From positions 2,015,001-2,079,000 of the forward strand of contig NZ_CP139482.1 of NCBI RefSeq assembly GCF_041222825.1: a stretch of DNA of 64,000 nucleotides. Reading direction: 5' to 3'. Shown here piece by piece: positions 50,908 through 60,464 of the stretch. The DNA comes from Candidatus Thalassolituus haligoni (GTDB taxonomy: Bacteria > Pseudomonadota > Gammaproteobacteria > Pseudomonadales > Oceanobacteraceae). The position numbers and the translations under genes are program-made. The notes under the pieces are model-generated. The model worked only from the letters and a program-made list of their open reading frames with translations, searched no databases and had not been told where the DNA came from. Position 1 is the stretch's first letter; every line of letters starts with the position of its first letter.

Positions 50908-51963
50908 TTAAGCAGCACATTTATTCCGTTCAATCTCCTGCAGTTTTGCAGGATTGAGTGATACCGCTCCTGCAACGTTGCAGTTTCGGGTATCGCCAGA
51001 CCAGCGTCTGGGATTTTGTTGCTTAGCGTGCTCGTACACCACTTTCCGGTGAGCCAGAAGTGCATGGTCTTCGCCTCGGTGACGCGCACCAGGCGTAACG
51101 AAGTTGATGCTGCTGTGCCGATGCTCTTCGTTATAAGCATGCGAGAACGCCAGCATCCACTCGCGTATCGCTTGCAGCGAGCTGAAGCCCTTTGAAGGCC
51201 ACGCAGGGCAGTATTTGACTGTTCTGAACAGTGATTCGGAGTACGGGTTATCGTTGCTCACCCGTGGGCGACTGTATGACATCAGCATACCAAGTTCCGC
51301 CAGCCGTGCTTTGAGCGTATACGAGGTCATCGGTGCGCCGTTATCCGAGTGCAACACGGGCGGGTTGTGCCAGCAGCCCTCCCGCAGTAACGCACGCTCA
51401 ACCAGCTGTTTCGCACGCTCGCCAGACTCGGCATCATGTACCTCCCAGGCGACGATCTTGCGGCTGTACACGTCCATGATCAGATACAGATACCAGTGCT
51501 GGCCGCGCACTTCCGATGGGCAGTAGCTGATGTCCCAGGTCCACACTTCGTTAGGCCCCGTGGCCGTAAAACTGGTGGGCTGTGGTACTGTTCTGGCAGA
51601 CTGAGCACGGCCGCGGTGGTTGAGCTGCTGGTGCTTTTTCAGCACACGATAGAACGTGGACTCCGATGCGAGGTAGATGCCCTTGTCAGCCAGACGCGGT
51701 ACGATCTGTGAGGGCGGCAGGCTCTGATATTCCTGCAGGTTGCAGGTGTCCACAATGGCCTCTTCCTCTGACTGGGTCAGCTGGTGTGGCTGTTCCGATC
51801 TCGGGGCGTGTGGTCGCTTATCCTCAGCAACTGCACCGTTTTCAGTGCGCCATCGTTTCAACGTGCGGAGATGAATGCCGATCAGTTCCGCAGCATGCTT
51901 ACGCGAAGCGCCATCGGTCACGGCCGTATCAAAATACTCAAGCAGCCTTGTGCGCTCAGTCAT
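50908..51963 (-). CDS. IS3-family transposase OrfB
   Basis: A 351-residue DDE transposase. The catalytic triad segments are TWDISYCPSE, HSDNGAPMTS and NDNPYSESLFRTVKYCP; an N-terminal HTH (about 20-60) is present. ATG 51963 is used; TTG 51972 is an alternative. In this IS type OrfB overlaps or follows OrfA for frameshift expression. Confidence 0.9.
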   Translation of the reverse strand: MTERTRLLEYFDTAVTDGASRKHAAELIGIHLRTLKRWRTENGAVAEDKRPHAPRSEQPHQLTQSEEEAIVDTCNLQEYQSLPPSQIVPRLADKGIYLASESTFYRVLKKHQQLNHRGRAQSARTVPQPTSFTATGPNEVWTWDISYCPSEVRGQHWYLYLIMDVYSRKIVAWEVHDAESGERAKQLVERALLREGCWHNPPVLHSDNGAPMTSYTLKARLAELGMLMSYSRPRVSNDNPYSESLFRTVKYCPAWPSKGFSSLQAIREWMLAFSHAYNEEHRHSSINFVTPGARHRGEDHALLAHRKVVYEHAKQQNPRRWSGDTRNCNVAGAVSLNPAKLQEIERNKCAA

Positions 51964-51968
51964 CGGGG

Positions 51969-52387
51969 TCAAATGACCTCGTTGTCCCGATCGTCCCCGT
52001 ACAAGGCTTCCAGCTTTTTTGAGAGCACCAGTAACGCAGCGGTTTCAGCCAAGGCACGGTCTTTTCGGTTCACTTCAGCCTGAAGTTTTTTAATCGTTTT
52101 GCTCGACTCACGCTGCTGTTTCAGCGCTTCTTTCTCACGGCCCTGCTGCATGGCTGCGCCCTGTAAACAAGCCGCTTTCCAGCTATGAACCTGCTCAACA
52201 TAGAGGCCTTTTTCACGGCAATAGGCCGCACGCTCAACTTCAGACAAGCCCGCTGTTTCGATGACAACAGCCAGCTTGGCATCGGGTGACCAGGTATCGG
52301 CTGTCGGCTGGTTTCCGGGCACGGGAACTCCATCTTGTCGGCATAGTTTCAACCAACTATACAGGGTCACATCGGAAATGCCTTCCT
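51969..52387 (-). pseudogene. IS3-family OrfA, 5'-truncated
   Basis: Codes for an HTH segment (EEGISDVTLYSWLKLCRQDG) and a C-terminal coiled coil (EVNRKDRALAETAALLVLSK). The frame continues to 52493 only through the foreign IS4 end, so the natural N-terminus has been lost. Confidence 0.8.
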
Positions 52388-53637
52388 CTGTCCGGTTAAC
52401 TGACTCGCCAAAAGAAAGGAGCCCGGTTCCCATGCCGTTTCCGGTAAAATGAAGCTTCTCACAGACATCATTCAGAGGAACCGGGCTTGGCACATTCTAA
52501 CACCGTACTGGCACAGCTACTCAACGTCATCCCTCGTCATCAATTTCAGAAAACCGTCGATCAATACCGGGCCGACAAACGCACACGAACCTTGTCATGC
52601 TGGGGGCAATTGGTGGCCTTGCTGGTGGGTCAGCTGAGTGGTGCTTCCTCTCTGCGAGGGCTGGTTGAACAGCTCGATGTTCAATCCCGCCGTCTGTACC
52701 ATCTGGGCCTGAAGCCCGTTCGCAAAAGCACACTGGCCGATGCCAATCAAAAGCGCTCCACGCTGGTCTATTACATGCTGTTCTTTCGCTTGCTGTCCCG
52801 TTTGGCCAGACAGAAAGGTCTTCGGGAAGTCATCACTCAGGTGCAACTGATCGACTCCACCACCATCTCCCTCTGTCAGTCACGCTACCAATGGGCCCAT
52901 TTCCGGAAGAATAAAAGCGGTGTCAAAATCCATACGGTCTACGATCCCAATGCCGACACGCCCATCTATTTTGAAATCACCGACGCTAGAGTTAGCGATG
53001 GCCGCGCCATCTCTCAACTCTCTGTTTTTCAAGGAACTACTTACGTATTTGATCGTGCCTATAACGGTGGGGCGTGGCTCGAAAAGCTCGTGAATGAGGG
53101 CTGTCTGTTTGTGGGCCGGATGAAGAAAGATATGAATTACAAGGTCACGAAGTCTCTGCCACCGAAAGGGGTGGGTGTGGTGAGGGATGAAAAAATCGAA
53201 GTGTGTTACAAGACCCGATCGTATCTGAAAGGCCGCACCTTGAGGCGAGTCGTGTTTCATCGTCAGCAGGATGACAAGGAGCTGGTCTTCATCACTAATG
53301 ACCTGAAACGCAGCGCTCTGGCGATTGCGGATTTGTACAAACAGCGCTGGCAGATTGAATTGTTTTTCAAGTGGATCAAGCAGAATCTCAAGATCAAACA
53401 GTTCTATGGTACGTCAGAAAACGCCGTCAAATTGCAGGTTTTAGTGGCGATGATCAGCTATGTGCTGTTGCGTCTGATCCAGCAAGGCGTGGCCCCTGAA
53501 AGGCGTTTGGGGAATGTGTCAATCCGACTGGGATCGGTACTTATGCAGCGAATGCCGCTGCTGGAGGTGTTCAGAAAACCACCGGATTTGCCGGATGATA
53601 CAGGGCAGCTGGGTCTGGGATTTGGTTAACCGGACAG
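52388..53637 (+). mobile_element. IS4-family insertion sequence
   Basis: 1250 bp bounded by perfect 13-bp inverted repeats CTGTCCGGTTAAC and GTTAACCGGACAG. It carries one intact transposase. It is inserted in orfA of the IS3 element. No target duplication is seen at the edges (left flank CCTTCCT, right flank TAGTGAC), which suggests a later rearrangement. Confidence 0.88.
52487..53629 (+). CDS. IS4-family transposase
   Basis: A 380-residue DDE transposase. Catalytic segments are LIDSTTISLC, VFDRAYNGGA and the Y-R-E motif YKQRWQIELFFKWIKQNLKI. Start at TTG 52487, eight bases after AGAGGA. It appears intact, so the element may still be mobile. Confidence 0.92.
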   Translation: MAHSNTVLAQLLNVIPRHQFQKTVDQYRADKRTRTLSCWGQLVALLVGQLSGASSLRGLVEQLDVQSRRLYHLGLKPVRKSTLADANQKRSTLVYYMLFFRLLSRLARQKGLREVITQVQLIDSTTISLCQSRYQWAHFRKNKSGVKIHTVYDPNADTPIYFEITDARVSDGRAISQLSVFQGTTYVFDRAYNGGAWLEKLVNEGCLFVGRMKKDMNYKVTKSLPPKGVGVVRDEKIEVCYKTRSYLKGRTLRRVVFHRQQDDKELVFITNDLKRSALAIADLYKQRWQIELFFKWIKQNLKIKQFYGTSENAVKLQVLVAMISYVLLRLIQQGVAPERRLGNVSIRLGSVLMQRMPLLEVFRKPPDLPDDTGQLGLGFG

Positions 53638-53798
53638 TAGTGACTTAGTATCGTTCACAACAGGAAGCAAAGGTGGATATTGGCCATTATCTGATGGGTT
53701 CTTACAACCAGCAGCGGCAACATACCGCGAATGGAGGGATTAGCCCTCACGCAGCGAAAGAAAAACTTAAAACCGTATCCGAAATGGGTTGACCACTA
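53638..53798 (+). pseudogene. 3' remnant of another IS3-family OrfB
   Basis: One frame codes for YLMGSYNQQRQHTANGGISP and a Lys-rich tail before a stop at the terminal sequence GACCACTA. This is the C-terminal part of an IS3 OrfB in plus orientation. The rest is missing. Confidence 0.65.
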
Positions 53799-53909
53799 CA
53801 AGCGTGGACGCGACTCAGCATTTTACATACTACGAACTCCTTTTTAAAGTCCAGCTTCATATCAATTGCAGTCTCAGATTATTGTAATAATTCATGCCGA
53901 TATATTAAA

Positions 53910-53927
53910 AATAAACCAAGGTTTATT
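53910..53927. promoter_or_regulatory. StyR-box-like palindrome upstream of styS
   Basis: AATAAACCAAGGTTTATT has 8-bp perfect arms around AA. It matches the STY box known in Pseudomonas (ATAAACCATGGTTTAT) at 14 of 16 positions. It lies 62 bases before the element at 53990, and therefore 339 bases from the styS start; without the element the distance would be about 70, the same as at styA. Confidence 0.7.
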
Positions 53928-53989
53928 GGGAATACAGTGATTCTGGATCAAAGTTGCATGTCATGACATTATGGGTGTGGCTTGCTAAA

Positions 53990-54252
53990 GGGGACATCTA
54001 TTTAATCCGGTGCTTACTCTGGGCTACTGGATGGTTTCGAATCACGAAGCCGACTTGCAGGCCTGACGGATCAAGTCAAACGTCGGCGACACAGAGTCGA
54101 GATCATCCGGCAGCCCCCGCAGGGCGCGGGTTGCCGCCGTCCAGTGCGGTGTTGACGAATGTGAAAAGGACGCGTCATTTTCACATTCGCCGCCTTGCCC
54201 TGAACAAGGGCAACACTCGCGCAGAGCCGTGCAGGATTAAATAGATGTTCCC
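53990..54252 (+). mobile_element. TAAA-flanked 263-bp element, left copy (E1)
   Basis: Terminal repeats GGGGACATCTATTTAATCC and GGATTAAATAGATGTTCCC are inverted with one mismatch. The flanks are TAAA on both sides (53986-53989, 54253-54256). It has no gene. An internal perfect hairpin, CGAATGTGAAAA paired with TTTTCACATTCG, lies near 54157-54190. It is about 95% identical, in inverse orientation, to the copy at 63543-63807. This is a MITE-like structure. Confidence 0.85.
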
Positions 54253-54266
54253 TAAAGGAGACTGTT

Positions 54267-57098
54267 CTGAATATTGTTGATAATTACGCTCGTCTGGTGC
54301 TGGATAATATGTTCCATTTCGCCGGATTGCTGGATCTGGAAGGCAAGATTATTTATATCAATTTGCCTGCGTTAGAGGCTGTTGGTTGTCGTCTTGAAGA
54401 TGTTCGGGGACAGTATTTCTGGGATTCTCCCTGGTTTCAGGTTAATGAGCTCAGTGGGCATCAGCAGCGTGAATTCGTACAGTCGGCATTGGCCGGGCAG
54501 TTTGTTCGTGAAGATTTGGAAGTTTTTGGTAAAAACCAGGGACGTGAAAAAATAATCACAGATTACAGCCTGAAACCAATGTTCGATGGTGAAGGTGACG
54601 TGGCGTTTATACTGGCCGAAGGGCGCGATATTACGGATAAAAAAAATCTTGAGAGAGAGGTCGATCAGAAAAACCAGCGGCTAATAAATTTGCTTGAAGA
54701 GTATGAGGAATTGTCGCGCAACCAGAAGAATTTTTTCTCTAACCTTAGCCACGAACTGAAAACGCCGCTTTCCCTAATTCTAGGTAATACCGATATCCTG
54801 ATGTCTAGGCTCGGTGAAAATGATGACCCGATGGAATTGTCGTCAATCCGTACTAATGCCCTCAGTATGTTGTATCTGGTTGATGAAATGTTAGAACTCG
54901 CAAAAATCGATGCTGGTAAAGCCATGATGAATTTCGAACTCTGCGATCTTCGTGAGATTGTGCAGACGGTGCTATCCAATTTTTACAGTTATGCCAAATC
55001 GCGCTCTATTCAGATTACTCTGCATGCCGCTCCGACAGTCAGAGTCACTGTTGATGTATCCAAGGTGCGGCAGATCGTATTCAACCTTGTGGGTAATGCT
55101 ATCCGGGTGGTTCCTGCCAATGGCCTGATCGAATGCGACGTTAGTCGCTCTCAGGATGTCGTTGTTGTCGCTATCTCTGATAATGGTCCCGGCATTCCAA
55201 TACACCTCAAAAACACCCTGTTTGATCGTTTTCAGACCGGTAACCACCAGCGGTCTGGTTATCATGCTGGAAGCGGTCTGGGATTGGCTATCGTCAAAGA
55301 ATATTGTGAGTTGCATGGTGGTTCCATCCGAGTTGAAGACGTCCAGCCGAGCGGCACTCGGTTTGAGATTCATCTGCCAGTTGGAGAGGATATCATTCAC
55401 GGTGATGACCTGGTGTATACGGTTGAATCAATCATTCAGGGAGACCAGGTGATATTACCTCCGGATATTGCTGATCCGATAAAGGACAATAAGGTACTGG
55501 CTCCGCAACAGCTGACGACAGATGGGTCATATGTACTGCTTGCAGAAGACAACGATGGTGTTGCTGAAATGTTATTGCGGGTACTGTCTTCTTCTTATCA
55601 GGTTGTAGTTGTTAGTAATGGCCAAGCTGCTCTTACAACGCTTCGGCAGGCGCGCCCATTGCTTTTGATTACCGATTTAATGATGCCTGGCATGGACGGT
55701 TATGAGTTGATTCGAGAAATCAAGAAATCTTCTGAACTACAAGATGTTCCTATTCTGGCGCTGTCGGCCAATAAGAATGAACAAGCACGGATCGATTTGT
55801 TGTCGGGCTACGTGGATGATTATGTTACCAAACCATTTTTTATTCCTGAGCTTTTGTCGCGAGTGCGCAATATCATCGAATTACACAAGGCCAAGCTATC
55901 AATCCGGGAGGAACTCTCCACACACAACAACGATTTGATCAGCCTGATTCGAGAACTGATTGAAGCGCGTAGCAATCTGCAGAATGTGCTGGACGAGCAA
56001 AAGGAAATTCAGTACCGGATGAACGCGATTTTCAACAATTCTTGCGTTGGAATCGCTGTGATCGATAGCAATCTGGATGTGGTAGATGCCAATCCATTCT
56101 TCAGTCAGGTACTTGGTTACCAGGACGATGAGATGACGGGAATGTCTGTGTTCGATTTGTCCGCTACTGAAGATGTATCATCGCATTTGTTCCGGTTTGG
56201 TGAATTGTTGGAATTCGACAGTTCCAGTAATCACTATGAAATGCGCTTTATTTCCAAATCTGGTACGGAAGTATGGGTCAATTCGAGTATTTCTGTTGTG
56301 CCAGCGTCGGTGTCCGCTCCAGTGTTACTAGTGGGCATTTTCGAAGATATCACCGAGAAAAAGCACATCAGGGAAAGCCTGATGTTATCACGCAAGGAAA
56401 TCGAACGTTTTTCCAGAATATCTATTGTCAATGAGCTCGCCAGCTCTATTGTTCACGAAATCAATCAGCCGCTGTCGGCGATTGTGTCGAATGTTCATGC
56501 TTGTGACCTTTGGCTAAATGGCGAACGAGCCAATCCTGAGCACGTGAATCGTTCGCTGGGGCTTATTCGGCGCGACGCAGATCGTGCAGTGGAATTGATT
56601 TCCTCTATTCGTAATTTTGTTAAAAGCTCCTCCCTGGAACTGCACTTTACTTTGGCCTCCGAGCTGCTAAAAGATGTTGCAAGGATCGTTTCCTATGAGG
56701 CTCAGGCTGCGGGTATCGAACTTGAGTTCGACATTGTGAAGGATCACCAAATTTACGCAGACCCCGTGTCTCTAAAACAGGTATTCGTAAATCTGATTCT
56801 GAACGCCATTCAGGCACTGGAAGGATGTTATGAATGCACTGCAGGAAAGATTCTGGTGCGATGTGATGCCAGTGATGGCTTTGTCAATATGTCGGTGGAA
56901 GACAATGGTCCTGGTCTGGCATTCCCTCTGATCGACAATTTATTCGAACCTTTCTATTCCAACAAAAAGGATGGGCTGGGATTTGGTTTATCCATTTGTC
57001 GCGGAATTCTTGAAAGTCACCGCAGTTCTCTTGACTACGAACCGCTAATGCCCAGAGGTGCAAGGTTCTTCTTTCGAGTGGTAGGTAAAATCACATGA
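54267..57098 (+). CDS. styS: Hybrid sensor histidine kinase StyS (TodS-like)
   Basis: About 943 residues with the TodS/StyS layout: PAS1 (about 15-120), kinase 1 (H-box SHELKTP, His162), ATPase 1, a receiver (LLITDLMMPGMDG, Asp470), PAS2 (about 590-700), kinase 2 (VHEINQPLSAI, His730) and ATPase 2. It would sense styrene in the cytoplasm and phosphorylate StyR. The start is unusual: AAAGGAG is followed after six bases by CTG 54267, whereas the next usual codon is GTG 54297, with no ribosome binding site. TodS is about 35 residues longer. The E1 element sits 14 bases upstream. Confidence 0.9.
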   Translation: MNIVDNYARLVLDNMFHFAGLLDLEGKIIYINLPALEAVGCRLEDVRGQYFWDSPWFQVNELSGHQQREFVQSALAGQFVREDLEVFGKNQGREKIITDYSLKPMFDGEGDVAFILAEGRDITDKKNLEREVDQKNQRLINLLEEYEELSRNQKNFFSNLSHELKTPLSLILGNTDILMSRLGENDDPMELSSIRTNALSMLYLVDEMLELAKIDAGKAMMNFELCDLREIVQTVLSNFYSYAKSRSIQITLHAAPTVRVTVDVSKVRQIVFNLVGNAIRVVPANGLIECDVSRSQDVVVVAISDNGPGIPIHLKNTLFDRFQTGNHQRSGYHAGSGLGLAIVKEYCELHGGSIRVEDVQPSGTRFEIHLPVGEDIIHGDDLVYTVESIIQGDQVILPPDIADPIKDNKVLAPQQLTTDGSYVLLAEDNDGVAEMLLRVLSSSYQVVVVSNGQAALTTLRQARPLLLITDLMMPGMDGYELIREIKKSSELQDVPILALSANKNEQARIDLLSGYVDDYVTKPFFIPELLSRVRNIIELHKAKLSIREELSTHNNDLISLIRELIEARSNLQNVLDEQKEIQYRMNAIFNNSCVGIAVIDSNLDVVDANPFFSQVLGYQDDEMTGMSVFDLSATEDVSSHLFRFGELLEFDSSSNHYEMRFISKSGTEVWVNSSISVVPASVSAPVLLVGIFEDITEKKHIRESLMLSRKEIERFSRISIVNELASSIVHEINQPLSAIVSNVHACDLWLNGERANPEHVNRSLGLIRRDADRAVELISSIRNFVKSSSLELHFTLASELLKDVARIVSYEAQAAGIELEFDIVKDHQIYADPVSLKQVFVNLILNAIQALEGCYECTAGKILVRCDASDGFVNMSVEDNGPGLAFPLIDNLFEPFYSNKKDGLGFGLSICRGILESHRSSLDYEPLMPRGARFFFRVVGKIT

Positions 57099-57730
57099 AA
57101 ATAAGAAAAAATATTCTGTTGGTTGACGATGACGCTTCGGTGCGCGAAAGCCTGGCCAATTTACTGCAAGCCCATGATATTAACCATCAAGAATTTTGTA
57201 GCGGCCGTGAGTTTCTGAATGCATTAGATACCCTTGCACTGAATGACGGAGGTTATTGCATTCTGATGGATGTACGAATGCCAAGAATGACTGGCCTGGA
57301 AGTGCAAGAACACCTGAAGCGTCGATCTTGCTTTGTCCCTATGGTGTTTATTACAGCGCATGGAGATATTCGAATGGCGGTAAATGCCATCAAAATGGGG
57401 GCTTTTGATTTCGTTACTAAGCCGTTCGATACCTGTTCGCTGCTGGGTGTTATTGAAGGTGCCATTGCTCAGGATCTCAAGGCTCGCAGAGAGCAAAGCC
57501 GAGAGCAGACGATTGTTAACGGCTATCAGTGTCTGACGCCAAGAGAGAAAGTGCTGCTAGAACTGGTTCTGGATGGCAAGCTTAACAAACAGATCAGTGC
57601 CGAACTGAATATATCTGAGGTGACTGTTAAGGTGCATCGCCACAATCTTATGAAGAAACTTGGTGAGCGTTCGTGGGCCAAAATTGCGGTCGCCATCAAT
57701 GGGCTAAAAAAGGGGCTGCCGAGACAGTAG
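57095..57730 (+). CDS. styR: Response regulator StyR (LuxR family)
   Basis: A 211-residue regulator. It has an N-terminal receiver (DDD at 11-13, phosphorylated Asp59 in LMDVRMP) and a C-terminal LuxR-type HTH (LTPREKVLLELVLDGKLNKQ). It overlaps styS by four bases. Phosphorylated StyR should activate PstyA through the palindromes described at 60493 and 60520. Related regulators are TodT and TutB. Confidence 0.92.
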   Translation: MKIRKNILLVDDDASVRESLANLLQAHDINHQEFCSGREFLNALDTLALNDGGYCILMDVRMPRMTGLEVQEHLKRRSCFVPMVFITAHGDIRMAVNAIKMGAFDFVTKPFDTCSLLGVIEGAIAQDLKARREQSREQTIVNGYQCLTPREKVLLELVLDGKLNKQISAELNISEVTVKVHRHNLMKKLGERSWAKIAVAINGLKKGLPRQ

Positions 57731-58109
57731 ATAAATGCGCTGCTCTTGTTAGTTTTTTGGTGCCGTATCCTATTCACGCATTGTGCGCTGTAATCTGGCA
57801 TCATTGCTGAAAAAAATATCACAATGACTTAAGGATCCTCTATTAGTCCCGATAGCTCTAAATTCACCAACCGCTCTGTTTGGCAGCGACCCGCGCCCTG
57901 AGGGTCTACTGAATGACAGCGACTTGTTTTAAATTGACACGTTGATCTGCAAACCGGATTTTTGATATGAAACTACCGCAGGCACAAAATTTAATAGATG
58001 GGCACTCAATTCTTAGATAGTATTTGAACTATAAAAATTAAAAAATAGGAGCAGAATAACCTGCTCCCGAAAAGGCTTGCGGGTGAAAGGGAATCGAAAA
58101 GGAATGCAG
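57731..58109. other. Intergenic stretch between styR and styC
   Basis: About 380 bases between convergent genes, rather AT-rich, with no gene. It holds the styC terminator at 58040-58067. I recognise nothing else. Confidence 0.6.
58040..58067 (-). terminator. Terminator after styC
   Basis: GGAGCAG and CTGCTCC pair around AATAAC. On the minus strand the hairpin is followed by a T-run, ending the styABC transcript. Confidence 0.88.
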
Positions 58110-58595
58110 TTACGAGTGGATCTTGTTGGAAATCAAATTGGAACCCATCATCAGTAAAGCAACGACTGCCAGTATACCAAACAGGTATGCTGGTGCCAGT
58201 GCTATGACGCTGTAAATGTCCCCTGGGCCATATATGTTGTTACCAAAGCTCAGCGCGCGATTTCCGGAGAAATTGGAGAAAAGATAGAAAATTATATTAG
58301 ACCAACCATCCAGAATAACAAACCAGGCCAGCAGTCTGATTTTTGTTTCCGTAAATCTCAGGTAGGGTAGAGCAATGGCACAGGCAATGACCATCATTCC
58401 ATTTAACGCAGGTCCTGTGTGTGCTCGAGCCCATCCCTCAGGCGTGCCCGGAATGTTAAATTCCAAAATGTAGCCTGGGTACAGTTCGAAACCTCCGACC
58501 AGATTAACCCAAAGACCAATACCGAATATCAGCGTTGAAAGGATCATCAATATGCCATGCCCTAGCATTTTTATTTTAAATTGATCTATTGTCAT
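58110..58595 (-). CDS. styC: Styrene oxide isomerase StyC
   Basis: A 161-residue integral membrane protein with about four helices that converts styrene oxide to phenylacetaldehyde. It matches StyC along its length: GHGILMILSTLIFGIGLWVN, GGFELYPGYILEF, PEGWARAHTGPALNGMMVIA and YLFSNFSGNRALSFG. His59 and Tyr104, in conserved segments, are candidates for the heme-binding and catalytic residues reported for this enzyme. It is slightly shorter than the Pseudomonas protein, lacking its basic tail. Twelve bases separate it from styB. Confidence 0.93.
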   Translation of the reverse strand: MTIDQFKIKMLGHGILMILSTLIFGIGLWVNLVGGFELYPGYILEFNIPGTPEGWARAHTGPALNGMMVIACAIALPYLRFTETKIRLLAWFVILDGWSNIIFYLFSNFSGNRALSFGNNIYGPGDIYSVIALAPAYLFGILAVVALLMMGSNLISNKIHS

Positions 58596-58607
58596 GTCGT
58601 CAGCCTC

Positions 58608-59108
58608 TCACATTGGTGTTGCAGGAAGGAAATGATAGCTGCTAGAAAAAAATATTAGAGGTGCCAGCTCAGTCTCCGCTTTTTTACAGAGACTAACTTT
58701 CCCAAGAATTAGTGTGTGATCATCTTGAATAATCTTTTTATCAACGGTGCATTCAAACCAGGCTAGACAATCTTTCAGTGTTGGAACATCATTACGAATC
58801 AGAAAATTCTGATCGTATTTTTCATCCTTTTCTTTGCGAGCGAAGTTAGATGAAATATTTTGTTGGTTGGCGCTCAAGATGCTGACACCAAATACACCGG
58901 TATCATCAATGAGATCGAGCATAGTGCCACTTTTAAGGGAAATCAGTAGGGTGGCGGGATCCAGACTGATGGATGTCAGACTGTTAATCGTCATGCCATA
59001 TGGTTTGCCATTGGGCAGCATATTACTTACCAAGGCAATGCCAGTGGTAAATTTTGAAATTGCCTGGCGAAAATCCAGGCTGTCTACGACGGGTGCTACT
59101 TCAGTCAT
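58608..59108 (-). CDS. styB: Styrene monooxygenase reductase StyB
   Basis: A 166-residue flavin reductase of the StyB/HpaC type: FRQAISKFTTGIALVSNMLP, YGMTINSLTSISLDPATLLI, FGVSILSANQQNISSNFARK, CLAWFECTVDK. It uses NADH to reduce FAD, which StyA takes up for epoxidation. It lies 90 bases after styA on the same strand. Confidence 0.93.
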   Translation of the reverse strand: MTEVAPVVDSLDFRQAISKFTTGIALVSNMLPNGKPYGMTINSLTSISLDPATLLISLKSGTMLDLIDDTGVFGVSILSANQQNISSNFARKEKDEKYDQNFLIRNDVPTLKDCLAWFECTVDKKIIQDDHTLILGKVSLCKKAETELAPLIFFSSSYHFLPATPM

Positions 59109-59198
59109 GATTGTTACCTTGAATATCTAAAATAGGCAGGCGCATAACGCCCGCTGTTAGTGTTTTAATAGTATCTTTGAGTCCCAAGCTAATGCCGA

Positions 59199-60425
59199 TC
59201 AGCTGTATTTTGCGCACCATTTCTGGATGCGATCTGGATTGGAAAAATAATCCATCTGCTTTTCTGGGTAGTTGAAATTATCGGTAAACTCATTGGCCAT
59301 CTCCCGGCTCTGGCTCATGGTCTGAATAAACTCCATGAAAGGGGTTGGCATTTTACGCAGTGCGTCCAAGCAAAAATTGGTCCATCGGGTAGCGCATTGA
59401 ACGCGATCAGCACGGCGTGCTTCAATATGTTCGATAAAGCGGTCATCCAATACACTATTACGAACAATTTCTTCGCCGATAATCTGGGCAGAAAAAGTTG
59501 CCATATTGGCACCTTGTCCCAGTACCGGATCAACGGTGGCATGAATATCGCCTAAGGCAATCACCCTTTTTCCGTTAGGCAATGTTGCCGTGCCCTGTCG
59601 AAGGGTTGGTGTTACGGCGCCCTGAAGAATATCCCGAGAGCTACTGGCGAGACCGAAATTTTTGCGGTCGATACGCTCATAAACAAACGGGTGATGTTTC
59701 TTCAATTTTTCCAATAGTAGATCCAGGAAGGCCTGCGGATTGTCGTCATATTTAGTCTTCATTAGCACTTCCATGTCGCCACCGAAGTGATTTTCCATAA
59801 CCAGTGCAGTACACATGCCATTGAAAGAAAGGGTTGGGATCTCTATCAACTCGCCTTCGCCTGGTGCGAATGACATAGTTACCGCACGGGTTTTATCTTC
59901 CCGAATGCCTTTGAACAGGCCAACGCAAAGAGCTCGCTGCGGTTTGATAAAGGGCGAGTAGGCCTCATTTGTCTCGAATAATCCCGCAAAAGCAAATTTA
60001 CCGACACATACGGTGACCAGATCGAAGCGTTCGGACATGGGCTCCAGATCTTCCTTGGTCAGTTCTTCATAGCTGAACTCGCCGCCCAGTTCTTCGAAAT
60101 CCTGCATTAGGGTCGGCAAATAAATACGGTAATCCACTGCGCGACTGGGGCGTTTAAGATCGCCGTAGAACTTGATAGGATGTTCTCCGCCTATGTTGTA
60201 GTAATGACCGTAATAGCCAGCGTTTGGCCAGTGGTTAATGCCCATGGAATTTTCCCGATCAATCGTGACCGAATGGTGTGCAACGGTGTTGAGCAGTTTT
60301 GACGATGCATATTCTTCAGGCTTTCTATCAGTAAAAATAGTGACGTCTATATCATTTTTTCGTAAGTAGATACCCAGGTGAAGACCCGCTGCTCCGGCAC
60401 CTATAATTGCAATTTTCTTAGTCAT
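59199..60425 (-). CDS. styA: Styrene monooxygenase StyA
   Basis: A 408-residue FAD-dependent epoxidase that turns styrene into (S)-styrene oxide. The Rossmann motif GAGAAG is at residues 9-14. StyA-specific stretches are LLNTVAHHSVTIDRE, KFYGDLKRPSRAVDYR, KPQRALCVGLFKGI, GDIHATVDPVLGQGANMA and SQSREMANEFTDNFNYPE. It is a close match over its full length (415 in Pseudomonas). ATG 60425 follows AAAGGG by 8 bases. Two StyR-box-like palindromes lie upstream. Confidence 0.96.
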   Translation of the reverse strand: MTKKIAIIGAGAAGLHLGIYLRKNDIDVTIFTDRKPEEYASSKLLNTVAHHSVTIDRENSMGINHWPNAGYYGHYYNIGGEHPIKFYGDLKRPSRAVDYRIYLPTLMQDFEELGGEFSYEELTKEDLEPMSERFDLVTVCVGKFAFAGLFETNEAYSPFIKPQRALCVGLFKGIREDKTRAVTMSFAPGEGELIEIPTLSFNGMCTALVMENHFGGDMEVLMKTKYDDNPQAFLDLLLEKLKKHHPFVYERIDRKNFGLASSSRDILQGAVTPTLRQGTATLPNGKRVIALGDIHATVDPVLGQGANMATFSAQIIGEEIVRNSVLDDRFIEHIEARRADRVQCATRWTNFCLDALRKMPTPFMEFIQTMSQSREMANEFTDNFNYPEKQMDYFSNPDRIQKWCAKYS

Positions 60426-60464
60426 CTTAAAGACCCTTTGTTATATTTTTATAGTCGTACTTCT

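Larger units (their letters stand above)
50783..52387 (-). mobile_element. IS3-family element, interrupted at its orfA end by an IS4-family element
   Basis: It begins with the terminal sequence TAGTGGTCTACTACTAAATC and contains orfB and the 3' part of orfA on the minus strand. The 5' end is cut by the IS4 inverted repeat at 52388. A related terminus, TAGTGGTCAACCC on the minus strand, ends at 53798. Confidence 0.75.

Noticed and set aside
53954..54244. Open frames inside the 263-bp elements (also 63592-63843)
   Set aside because: The frames run across element ends, differ in tails and have no resemblance to transposases. They follow from the repeat, not from coding constraint.
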